Origin: Desulfoprunum sp.
GTDB taxonomy: Bacteria; Desulfobacterota; Desulfobulbia; Desulfobulbales; Desulfocapsaceae
Direction of reading: 5' to 3'
Assembly: GCA_030696435.1 (NCBI GenBank)
Contig: JAUYSF010000353.1
Coordinates: forward strand, 1-5,166
DNA: 5,166 nucleotides
Shown: piece by piece, positions 1-5,166 of the stretch
Layout: each line of letters begins with the position of its first letter
How positions within the stretch are numbered: the stretch's first letter is position 1
Made by a program: the position numbers and the translations under genes
The notes under the pieces: model-generated
Seen by the model: the letters and a program-made list of their open reading frames with translations, nothing else
Databases searched by the model: none
What the model was told of the DNA's origin: nothing

Positions 1-963
1 GATGGGGCAATAGTAGGTGCAGGGTGCTGCCGCCTCGCAATTGGCCCAGTAGGGCTTTCTCCGACGCAGATCACCTGTGACGATGGCCTCAATGGCACTG
101 CGGTCAAGACCTGGCGCGAGATCGCGTAAGGGATCGCCACCGCCGAAGGCCTTGTTCCAGACCCTGTTGCGGTATTCGGCCATGGGCATCGGTCCTGAGG
201 ACATCAGGGCCCGTTCCTGAGGTGTAATGGTGATAAGAACCTGCCATTCGTCACGCTGCGAAAGGGTGGAGAGAAGATCCTCTCTCCTGATATTTTTAAG
301 GAATCCCGGGATGTTGTCGGTCAGCCACTGCCATTGACTGTCGCTTGGGCGGTCGAGCCTGGCGTTGGTTTTGGGAAAGGAATCGTCAATCGGCCCCCGG
401 AAAAAAATCTGGCCGCCAACCATACCGACACAGGGGCGGTAGCCGAGAGTATTCTCCGTATTTTTCGCCTCAACACCACAGACTACCGCCGTACCGCCGC
501 AGTTGAACTCGGCAAAGGAGTCGCCGGTGGAACCCAGCACCCAGAGTTCAGGTTTCTCGTAGGCCGGGTTCCATTTGGTCATGGTCAGACCGCGGGCACC
601 GATGGAGCCGCCGATAAACACCTTGCCGTTGGCCATGGCATTGCAGGCACCGTTGGTGGCATCACCGAGGACGGTGATTTCAGCCCCGATGTTGAGATAG
701 CCCACATCGTCGGAGGTCGGACCCTCGCAGACAATGGTGGTGCCGGGTAGACCCATGCAGCCGAGACGCTGGCCGGATGGCCCTTTGATCTGCAGATGCA
801 GGCCGCCAGGACGCTGCAATCTGATGCCTATATTGTGCTGGCCATAGGATTCAAGAGTGAGGTGCGCTGAGGCAATTGCCGCCTCGCGTACCGTCTTCTC
901 AAAATCCATGGAGCGGATTCGTTGGCCCTGGTCGTTGAGACCTTTTACAACTGTCGTAGTCAC
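1..963 (-). CDS. Glutamate synthase GXGXG-domain subunit, fused to the start of a GltD-like FAD/NAD(P) oxidoreductase domain (partial at window edge)
   Basis: The 321 residues visible begin at GTG 963. AAGGAG (970-975) sits six bases upstream, and no other ATG, GTG or TTG occurs in frame back to the preceding gene's stop, so this start is well supported. Residues about 40-190 form the glycine-rich GXGXG beta-helix domain of the GltB C-terminus: regularly spaced glycines, for example NGKVFIGGSIGARG near 112-125 and CGGTAVVCG near 155-163. In GOGAT this domain is structural and connects the ammonia and FMN sites. The last residues carry a Cys motif (C309, then P314-C315-x3-C319-P320) resembling the PxCxxxCP element at the N-terminus of GltD, the small subunit that takes electrons from NAD(P)H. 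The protein therefore probably continues beyond the window as an FAD/NAD(P)-binding subunit; that part is inferred. It is third in the operon, 78 bp after the FMN subunit and in the same frame as it. Confidence 0.88.
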   Translation of the reverse strand, partial: MTTTVVKGLNDQGQRIRSMDFEKTVREAAIASAHLTLESYGQHNIGIRLQRPGGLHLQIKGPSGQRLGCMGLPGTTIVCEGPTSDDVGYLNIGAEITVLGDATNGACNAMANGKVFIGGSIGARGLTMTKWNPAYEKPELWVLGSTGDSFAEFNCGGTAVVCGVEAKNTENTLGYRPCVGMVGGQIFFRGPIDDSFPKTNARLDRPSDSQWQWLTDNIPGFLKNIRREDLLSTLSQRDEWQVLITITPQERALMSSGPMPMAEYRNRVWNKAFGGGDPLRDLAPGLDRSAIEAIVTGDLRRRKPYWANCEAAAPCTYYCPI

Positions 964-969
964 TGCAAA

Positions 970-975
970 CTCCTT
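970..975 (-). promoter_or_regulatory. Ribosome binding site for the GTG-started GXGXG subunit
   Basis: The minus strand reads AAGGAG six bases before GTG 963. It decides the start, because the open frame continues upstream to 1041 with no alternative start codon. Confidence 0.75.
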
Positions 976-1041
976 GTGTCGGTTCCGGAGGCCTGAGAGG
1001 CCGCGGCGGCTGCCGAATAGAGATTGTTCTTGGTCAATTTC

Positions 1042-2682
1042 TCAGCAGATATAGCTGATCTTCAACAGATCGGCTGCATCCTTATCGGCAATACCCAGGG
1101 CATCCGACATACCGATCGGCAGACTCTGGGAGCGGCCGAGCGGGGCCATGATCTTCTTCATCTCGGTGCGGATTGCCATGAACGTATCGGCGACACGTTC
1201 AGCCACGAGGTCGGGATCAAGACGGCGATAGAGTTTTGGATTCTGGCTGGTGATGCCTTTGGGGCAGATGCCTAAATTGCAGACATTGCAGCGGTTTTTC
1301 TCGTTGCCGAGGCAGCCGGCCGCAGCCTGCATCATATATTTGCCGATATGGACGCCTGAGGCCCCGAGCATGATGAGAGCCATGCCGTTTTGGGCAACAT
1401 TGCCGTTCTTACCGATACCGCCGGCCGCGAAGATCGGGATTTCATTCTGTTTGCCCTGGGCAGCCAGATCAAGGTAGCATTCCCGCACACAGGAGGCGAC
1501 CGGGTGACCGGTAGCGTCCATGGAGATATTGTAGGCCGCCCCGGTACCGCCGTCGATGCCGTCAATCACCATGCCCGCGGCAAAGGGGTTGCGCACCAGA
1601 TTGTTCAACACCGCCTTGGCGGAGGTGGATGCCGAAATCTTAGGATAGACCGGCACCTTATGGCCAAAGGCGGTAGACATGGTCTGCACCATTTTCATGA
1701 CACTCTCTTCGATGGAGTAGAGAGTCTGGTGCACCGGCGGTGAGGGCAGATCGACACTCTCCGGCACCCCGCGCAGGCGGGCGATGAGTTTGGAAACCTT
1801 GTACCACATCAACAGTCCGCCATCGCCTGGCTTGGCGCCCTGGCCGTACTTGATCTCGATAGCCGCAGGATCGCACTGCATCTCCGGGATGGCCCTGATG
1901 ATCTCATCCCAGCCGAAGTAGCCCGAGGCGATCTGCAGGATAATGTACTTCAGATAGGGGCTCCTTAATACCCAGGGTGGACAGCCGCCTTCTCCGGTGC
2001 ACATGACCACCGGGATGCCGAGAACCTCGTTGCAGTAGGCGACGCCCTGTAGGAGCCCGAGCCACATATTGGGCGACAGGGCACCAAAGGACATCGAACC
2101 GATGACGAAGGGAAAGATCTCCCGGGTGGGGGGGATCCAGCCGCCATTGATCGTGCGGTCGAGGAAATCCTCAGGTGAGAGAACCCGTCCGAGGGTGGTG
2201 GTCAGGTTGAATTCATGGCGCCCGGCATCAAGGGCCGGATCGGTGAGCATCGAGATGCGGTCGAAGATGATCCGGTCAAGGAGGTTCGGGCCGCTGGCGT
2301 TCCGCCGCCCCCCGCGTTTGTAGGGCTCGCCCTTCTGGTTGTTGAAGAACAGGGTACGGTTCTCATTGGTGTTGGGCACCGGCATGATCGCCTCGTTCGG
2401 GCAGACCATGGAGCACATGCCGCAGCCGATACAGGCATTGGCCATAGTCGTTTCCTGGCGGATGCCGACAAAGGTCCGGTAGTCGTTTCCCCGTTTTTTG
2501 CTCAGCACCTCAAGCTTGGGCATCCTCTGCCGCCTGTAGGTCAGGCGTATCGAACCCTTCGGGCAGACCGAGGTGCAGTTGCCGCAGAGGGTGCACCGAT
2601 CTTCACGATGCTCGATGATCCAGGGGAGGTCGGTATATGTCAGGCTGCCTGGGGCAACGGATACGGATCGTACTGAGACCAT
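1042..2682 (-). CDS. gltB: Glutamate synthase FMN-binding subunit with N-terminal 2x[4Fe-4S] ferredoxin-like domain
   Basis: This 546-residue protein is the catalytic synthase part of a split GOGAT: it makes glutamate from 2-oxoglutarate and ammonia on FMN in the cytoplasm. Residues 25-100 hold two bacterial ferredoxin motifs, C30-x2-C33-x2-C36-x3-C40-P and C84-x2-C87-x2-C90-x3-C94-P, each expected to bind a [4Fe-4S] cluster. From about 160 the Glu_synthase alpha/beta barrel follows. It shows GSMSFGALSP (195-204), IEIKYGQGAKPGDGG (275-289), YPKISA (346-351), the FMN-phosphate loop IDGIDGGTGAA (373-383) and FAAGGIGKNG (418-427). A cysteine cluster at 457-473 (C457, C465, C468, C473-P) stands where classical GltB binds its [3Fe-4S] centre, but the spacing differs. 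The start at 2682 has AAAGGA nine bases upstream and overlaps the amidotransferase gene by 43 nt in another frame; the next Met (54) would delete the first cluster. The related N-methylglutamate synthase MgsC is an alternative, but the ferredoxin domains and the likely GltD-like partner favour GOGAT. Confidence 0.93.
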   Translation of the reverse strand: MVSVRSVSVAPGSLTYTDLPWIIEHREDRCTLCGNCTSVCPKGSIRLTYRRQRMPKLEVLSKKRGNDYRTFVGIRQETTMANACIGCGMCSMVCPNEAIMPVPNTNENRTLFFNNQKGEPYKRGGRRNASGPNLLDRIIFDRISMLTDPALDAGRHEFNLTTTLGRVLSPEDFLDRTINGGWIPPTREIFPFVIGSMSFGALSPNMWLGLLQGVAYCNEVLGIPVVMCTGEGGCPPWVLRSPYLKYIILQIASGYFGWDEIIRAIPEMQCDPAAIEIKYGQGAKPGDGGLLMWYKVSKLIARLRGVPESVDLPSPPVHQTLYSIEESVMKMVQTMSTAFGHKVPVYPKISASTSAKAVLNNLVRNPFAAGMVIDGIDGGTGAAYNISMDATGHPVASCVRECYLDLAAQGKQNEIPIFAAGGIGKNGNVAQNGMALIMLGASGVHIGKYMMQAAAGCLGNEKNRCNVCNLGICPKGITSQNPKLYRRLDPDLVAERVADTFMAIRTEMKKIMAPLGRSQSLPIGMSDALGIADKDAADLLKISYIC

Positions 2683-3782
2683 ATTGTAAGTTCCTTTCTA
2701 TCTGGAGGGACAATAATTGTATGTTCGCGCATGGGTTGAAAATCAAGAGAGCGGTCACGGTCGGGGATCATGGCGTCAACGCCGCACATCTCCGAGGCAA
2801 TGGCCCATTCTCCGGCATGTCCGCCGACCGTGGCAGGACGCATCTTCTTCTGATCCATGACGAGGAGACAGGTTTCATCAGAGAGTGTGCCGATAACGGC
2901 ATTCGGGCCATCTATAATCAGTCGCCGGCAGACCTCACGCAGACCTGAGAGAAACTCACCCTGAGGATGGACCGCCAGTTCCTTGGCGCTGAGAGGGGTG
3001 ATGATATGCTTATAGGCCTGCAGGGGCAGCTTGAGCTTTTTCAGAGTGTAGTGCAGGATATGGGCAAAGACCTCCGAGTCGCTCTGGTAGCCGATATAGC
3101 CGGGAAAATCGCGGCCCAGGAGCCAGTCGCGGATCGGCACGAAGGCGGTGTTCTCGCCATTAGTCATGGTGGCGATACCTTGAAGGAAAAAGGGGTGACA
3201 GGCATAGAGGTTGATGCCGTAGTTGGTGTTCTGTCGGCCCTGAGCCATGCAAATCCGGGATTTAATCTGACCATCATGCAGACAGAGGGAGTCGCCCACT
3301 GCCAGAGGCCAGCCGATTTCTTTGATCATGGCCACATCAGGCCAGAAGGAAAAAACCGTGAGATCATTGCCATTCAGTTCGCCATCCTGGCGCAGGGCCA
3401 GGCGCGCCAGCATGAGTTCATCGTCTTTTTCCTGTTGGGATTTTTCCATAAACCTGTCAGGCATGCGGTAGGCCCTGACGAAGTAACGGTAGCGGTCTTT
3501 TTCCGTGACCAAATCCCAGCGCATATGAAATTTATGGTCATATTTCAGTTCGTAACCGCGGGCCTCCATGAAATCATCGAGGCGACGCCAGGCTTTTTCA
3601 GAATGGGCGATGCCGGAGAGGATGGGGAATTTGGGATTGTAGCGGAAATCCTCAAACTCCATGCCACGAAGCAAAAGGCCGAGGCCGGAACCGTCGTATC
3701 CTTCTTGCATGGCCTCCATGGCGGTGAGAACCGTGTAGGGCGAAAACGGCTCGTTGGCGGTTTTCAGGGCTGAACGACACAT
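2640..3782 (-). CDS. Glutamate synthase-type class II glutamine amidotransferase subunit
   Basis: This protein of 380 residues hydrolyses glutamine and supplies ammonia to the FMN subunit encoded next. The start is set at ATG 3782 because it places Cys at residue 2. In class II (Ntn) amidotransferases that Cys becomes the N-terminal nucleophile after Met removal. AGGAG (3789-3793) lies six bases upstream. A longer in-frame TTG start at 3824 exists but would bury the Cys and is unlikely. Further family signatures are GRQNTNYG at 182-189 (counterpart of the GltB R-x-S-T-N segment), HPFF at 196-199, TNGEN at 207-211 (counterpart of the oxyanion HNGE motif) and QSDSE at 233-237. The distance from the nucleophile to NGE is long, resembling GltB rather than GlmS or PurF. 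First gene of the operon; its 3' end overlaps the FMN subunit by 43 nt, which suggests translational coupling. An N-methylglutamate synthase subunit A (MgsA) is a less likely alternative. Confidence 0.87.
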   Translation of the reverse strand: MCRSALKTANEPFSPYTVLTAMEAMQEGYDGSGLGLLLRGMEFEDFRYNPKFPILSGIAHSEKAWRRLDDFMEARGYELKYDHKFHMRWDLVTEKDRYRYFVRAYRMPDRFMEKSQQEKDDELMLARLALRQDGELNGNDLTVFSFWPDVAMIKEIGWPLAVGDSLCLHDGQIKSRICMAQGRQNTNYGINLYACHPFFLQGIATMTNGENTAFVPIRDWLLGRDFPGYIGYQSDSEVFAHILHYTLKKLKLPLQAYKHIITPLSAKELAVHPQGEFLSGLREVCRRLIIDGPNAVIGTLSDETCLLVMDQKKMRPATVGGHAGEWAIASEMCGVDAMIPDRDRSLDFQPMREHTIIVPPDRKELTIWSQYDPYPLPQAA

Positions 3783-3788
3783 GTCTTT

Positions 3789-3793
3789 CTCCT
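3789..3793 (-). promoter_or_regulatory. Ribosome binding site fixing the amidotransferase start
   Basis: The minus strand reads AGGAG six bases upstream of ATG 3782. This spacing supports the start that exposes the catalytic Cys2, not the upstream TTG at 3824. Confidence 0.8.
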
Positions 3794-3806
3794 GATGGAT
3801 TAAAGG

Positions 3807-3823
3807 AAAAATGCCCGGGGGCA
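3807..3823 (-). promoter_or_regulatory. Small GC-rich hairpin plus T5 run in the glt leader (possible attenuator)
   Basis: The minus strand reads TGCCCCCGGGCA directly followed by TTTTT, inside the untranslated leader and about 25 nt before the amidotransferase start codon. Arrangement and T run resemble an intrinsic terminator. However, the stem has only four to five pairs with a two- to four-base loop, so it would be weak on its own. Regulation by attenuation is an inference only. Confidence 0.3.
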
Positions 3824-3856
3824 AGTGGTAAAGCGTCTATAGGATACAAGCCGGGG

Positions 3857-3904
3857 AAGGGTTCCTGCCGGATGAACAAAGACTGTTGATGGAGTCGAAC
3901 CCTT
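3857..3904 (-). repeat. Inverted repeat at the start of the glt leader RNA
   Basis: Arms at 3857-3864 and 3897-3904 are perfect 8-base complements (AAGGGTTC and GAACCCTT) separated by 32 nt. Inside, GACT (3893-3896) and AGTC (3881-3884) can extend the pairing, interrupted by a bulge. The right arm falls at the predicted transcription start, so the element could fold in the leader RNA or act as a dyad operator in DNA. No known riboswitch class was recognised. Confidence 0.45.
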
Positions 3905-3905
3905 A

Positions 3906-3934
3906 CATTTATACTGGAGATATGGGAATGTCAA
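3906..3934 (-). promoter_or_regulatory. Predicted sigma70-type promoter of the glutamate synthase operon
   Basis: The minus strand carries a perfect -35 hexamer TTGACA (3929-3934). A -10 can be read as TAAATG (3906-3911, 17-nt spacer) or TATAAA (3908-3913, 15-nt spacer). Transcription would start near 3897-3900, leaving a leader of about 115 nt before ATG 3782. No -24/-12 sigma54 signature (TGGC-N7-TTGC-like) was seen upstream, although nitrogen genes sometimes have one. Confidence 0.6.
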
Positions 3935-3979
3935 GCATAATATAAGGAGAGAAATAACCGGATATTTTACTACAGTTCA

Positions 3980-4423
3980 GTGCCCTGGCGGAGCAGTCTT
4001 TCAGCCGTCATAAGATTCTCTCCTCTGCCTCTCAGTTTTGAACGAGAGGATTTGTCCATCCAGGACCGAATGGGGCAGGCTGCTACCGGGATATTGCTGG
4101 ATACTCTGGTCCTGAGCTTTGATGATGGGCTCGATGTCCTGGCTGATACGGAATTTTCTTTTGATCTTGACTGTGCTGGCAGTGTTGAGAATATTGCCGA
4201 CCTTCGCAAGGGAAGTGGGTTTCTGGGAATAGATCTCAACGGAGGCAACAGGTTCAATGACGGAGGTGAATTGTTTGGCCCTCGTACCGGTTTTGCCTTC
4301 AACGAACTGCGGGCCTCTGATAAGGATGGCAACGACTGGCTGGATGAGAACGATCCTATCTTTGCCAAACTCGGTCTCTGGATGGGTGCAGGAGGTGATG
4401 ACGAGTGTTTCTGCAAAGATTGA
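3980..4423 (+). pseudogene. Remnant of a calcium-loop (EF-hand-like) repeat protein
   Basis: The frame is open from 3941 and has a GTG at 3980, but neither gives a credible start: the only AAGGAG (3944-3949) lies about 30 bases before the GTG. The translation resembles the C-terminal part of a larger family of acidic bacterial proteins that carry a FxFDLD segment, a GFLxLDxNG loop, the ELFGPxTG signature and a second DxDGNxWxDENDPIF loop. Visible here are FSFDLD at 59-64, GFLGIDLNGGNRF at 80-92, ELFGPRTG at 97-104 and DKDGNDWLDENDPIF at 114-128. The first loop has Gly at 89 where calcium loops normally carry Asp, while the second keeps D114, D116, N118, D122 and D125. Family members, as I recall them, begin well upstream and continue past the Trp at 134; here the frame stops after MGAGGDDECFCKD. 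I read it as a gene fragment that has lost its N-terminus and is frameshifted or truncated near 4385-4420. A short, divergent intact gene is the alternative. The function of the family is unknown to me. Confidence 0.55.
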
Positions 4424-4551
4424 TTTCTCTCCGACGACGTCAGTTGGAGCATCTGACAATGATGCGTCTTACATCCCCGGGGCAGTCTGAAAAAGAAAGA
4501 GGACTTGCAGAAAAATTTTGGGAGTGGCAGGGGAAATTAGATAAGATCTGA
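4405..4551 (+). CDS. Doubtful small ORF (48 codons) overlapping the end of the remnant
   Basis: It starts at GTG 4405 with a strong AGGAGGTGA ribosome-binding-like sequence at 4390-4398, seven to nine bases upstream, and ends at TGA 4549. The product would be basic in its first half (LRRRQ at residues 9-13) and helical and charged in its second half (EKERGLAEKFWEWQGK at 29-44). No known family was recognised. The ribosome-binding-like bases also encode the Gly-Gly-Asp of the preceding frame, so they may be fortuitous. It could also be the frameshifted tail of the remnant or the end of a neighbour brought in by a deletion. The rest of 4424-4598 shows no other gene. Confidence 0.25.
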   Translation: MFLQRLISLRRRQLEHLTMMRLTSPGQSEKERGLAEKFWEWQGKLDKI

Positions 4552-4598
4552 AAAAAGATTGAAGATTGATTCTGAAATACTTGGGGTGGGGAATGAGG

Positions 4599-4651
4599 AA
4601 AAACCCCAACCGGTGCGGGCGAGCAGGAAGCCCGTCCGCACCTTTTTGGGG
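4599..4651. terminator. Bidirectional intrinsic terminator between the plus-strand remnant and tatA
   Basis: Core stem GGTGCGG (4612-4618) pairs with CCGCACC (4636-4642), and outer arms CCCCAA (4604-4609) and TTGGGG (4646-4651) can pair as well. For plus-strand transcription TTTTT (4643-4647) follows the core stem directly. For minus-strand transcription the five A bases at 4599-4603 give a T5 run immediately after the outer stem. It begins just past the tatA stop codon at 4655, where the tat transcript should end. Confidence 0.75.
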
Positions 4652-4654
4652 ATC

Positions 4655-4900
4655 TTACTTGAGGATCTTGCCGAAATTCTTGACCTGATCCATAGTCTGT
4701 TTGACCTCTGCGGCTTCTTTGATTCCGGGGATATCGTTGATGAGTCCTTTGCCCTCACCTTCAACATCCCGAATCCCTTTCTTGAATGACGATATGGCTT
4801 TGCCGAGGCCTGATCCGATCTCGGGCAGCTTTTTACCACCAAAGACCAGTAAGGCGATGGCGAGAATGATGATGAGTTCTGGTGTTCCTAGTCCAAACAT
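4655..4900 (-). CDS. tatA: Twin-arginine translocase subunit TatA (downstream paralogue)
   Basis: This 81-residue protein is a TatA/TatE-type subunit, which oligomerises in the inner membrane to form the passage for folded proteins with twin-arginine signals. A single short transmembrane helix lies at about 6-21 with polar Glu8. The conserved Phe20-Gly21 hinge follows, and then the amphipathic helix with the family motif [19 protein letters not shown] (24-42). The C-terminal tail is charged. Hinge and length fit TatA better than TatB, which usually is longer and has a Gly-Pro hinge. GGAGG (4906-4910) stands five bases before ATG 4900. It is 44 bp downstream of a second tatA in the same direction and is followed at once by a terminator, so the two are probably co-transcribed. 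Confidence 0.95.
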   Translation of the reverse strand: MFGLGTPELIIILAIALLVFGGKKLPEIGSGLGKAISSFKKGIRDVEGEGKGLINDIPGIKEAAEVKQTMDQVKNFGKILK

Positions 4901-4944
4901 ATTTTCCTCCGTTTGGTAGAGCGTTGGCTTTGGCTATCAAGAGA

Positions 4945-5136
4945 TCAGGTTGCGGTGGAATCGCTATTCTTGTCGTCGTCAATCTTCTTGGTTTCTTCTT
5001 CCTTTCGGGTTGCCTCTTTGAAGTTCTTTATACCTTTGCCGATGCCTGAGCCAATTTCGGGAAGCTTGCCGGCACCAAAAATAATCACAATAATTACCAG
5101 AATCACAACGAGTTCCGGCATTCCAAGTCCAAACAT
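4945..5136 (-). CDS. tatA: Twin-arginine translocase subunit TatA (upstream paralogue)
   Basis: This 63-residue TatA-type protein shares its N-terminus with the neighbouring paralogue: MFGLGxPEL, Glu8, a transmembrane helix at about 6-20 made almost only of Val and Ile, the Phe20-Gly21 hinge, and [19 protein letters not shown] (24-42). The tail is short and mixed-charge, with Lys/Glu then Asp-rich residues. The start is placed at ATG 5136 because GAGGA (5143-5147) is then six bases away and the sequence aligns with the paralogue's first residue. The ATG at 5142 would abut the Shine-Dalgarno bases directly. Its promoter is beyond the right edge. TatB is unlikely given the Phe-Gly hinge and small size. 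Confidence 0.94.
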   Translation of the reverse strand: MFGLGMPELVVILVIIVIIFGAGKLPEIGSGIGKGIKNFKEATRKEEETKKIDDDKNSDSTAT

Positions 5137-5142
5137 ACTCAT

Positions 5143-5147
5143 TCCTC
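5143..5147 (-). promoter_or_regulatory. Ribosome binding site deciding the start of the upstream tatA
   Basis: The minus strand reads GAGGA, six bases before ATG 5136 but touching the alternative ATG 5142. The spacing therefore favours the 63-residue product. Confidence 0.65.
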
Positions 5148-5166
5148 GATCAAAGGCCAGTTGGTA

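Noticed and set aside
334..750. 138-codon plus-strand open frame in the left part
   Set aside because: It is the antisense shadow of the GXGXG domain; its glycine-rich composition mirrors the glycine-rich sense strand.
990..1002. Short hairpin GGCCT-CTC-AGGCC between the FMN and GXGXG genes
   Set aside because: It is only five pairs with a three-base loop and no T run, in GC-rich spacer. It is not a terminator, and the operon continues across it.
2215..2676. 153-codon plus-strand open frame opposite the ferredoxin-like region
   Set aside because: It is antisense to the two [4Fe-4S] motifs of the FMN subunit, with no family features or supporting ribosome binding site.
2967..3773. 268-codon open frame on the plus strand
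   Set aside because: It lies entirely antisense to the amidotransferase gene, which has clear catalytic motifs and a Shine-Dalgarno. The translation shows no recognisable domain, and GC-biased third positions explain the long antisense frame.
3886..3905. tRNA T-arm-like GGGTTCGACTCC on the minus strand
   Set aside because: The flanking bases do not form the five-pair T stem, and no anticodon arm, D arm or acceptor stem can be built around it. It is better explained as an arm of the leader inverted repeat.
3941..3980. Possible plus-strand translation start after AAGGAG at 3944-3949
   Set aside because: No ATG, GTG or TTG lies within a usable distance, so the Shine-Dalgarno-like bases cannot rescue the remnant's start.
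4001..4459. 152- and 160-codon minus-strand frames opposite the calcium-loop remnant
   Set aside because: Neither resembles a known protein or shows domain structure, while the plus frame has clear calcium-loop signatures.

Overview
The window looks like chromosomal DNA from a bacterium of the Desulfobacterota type (sulfate reducers and relatives, perhaps near the Desulfobulbales). This is inferred from the three-piece glutamate synthase with built-in ferredoxin-like clusters, from the tandem TatA paralogues and from moderately high coding GC. No rRNA or other taxonomic marker is present, so the placement is tentative.

Layout, left to right. Positions 1-3782 hold a three-gene minus-strand operon for a split glutamate synthase (GOGAT). 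Read in the direction of transcription it encodes a class II glutamine amidotransferase (3782 to 2640), an FMN-binding synthase subunit with two N-terminal [4Fe-4S] cluster motifs (2682 to 1042), and a GXGXG-domain protein that starts at a GTG (963) and runs off the left edge just as a GltD-like cysteine motif begins. The gene order follows the domain order of the classical fused GltB chain. Glutamine hydrolysis, FMN/Fe-S synthase chemistry and probably NAD(P)H-linked electron supply are thus carried by separate, co-transcribed polypeptides. A good sigma70-type promoter (3906-3934) lies upstream, followed by a leader of about 115 nt with two potential hairpins.

Positions 3941-4551 face the opposite way and contain a decayed fragment of a calcium-loop (EF-hand-like) protein on the plus strand. 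It has no convincing start and loses its reading frame near its end. A 48-codon small ORF of doubtful status overlaps its tail.

Positions 4599-4651 form a hairpin with a T run on both strands, a likely bidirectional terminator between the plus-strand remnant and the minus-strand tat genes. Positions 4655-5136 hold two tandem tatA paralogues of the twin-arginine protein translocase on the minus strand. Their promoter and any tatC lie outside the window.

I found no tRNA, rRNA, CRISPR array, insertion sequence or phage gene. Apart from the remnant and the unusual glt leader, the region looks like ordinary core metabolism and secretion.
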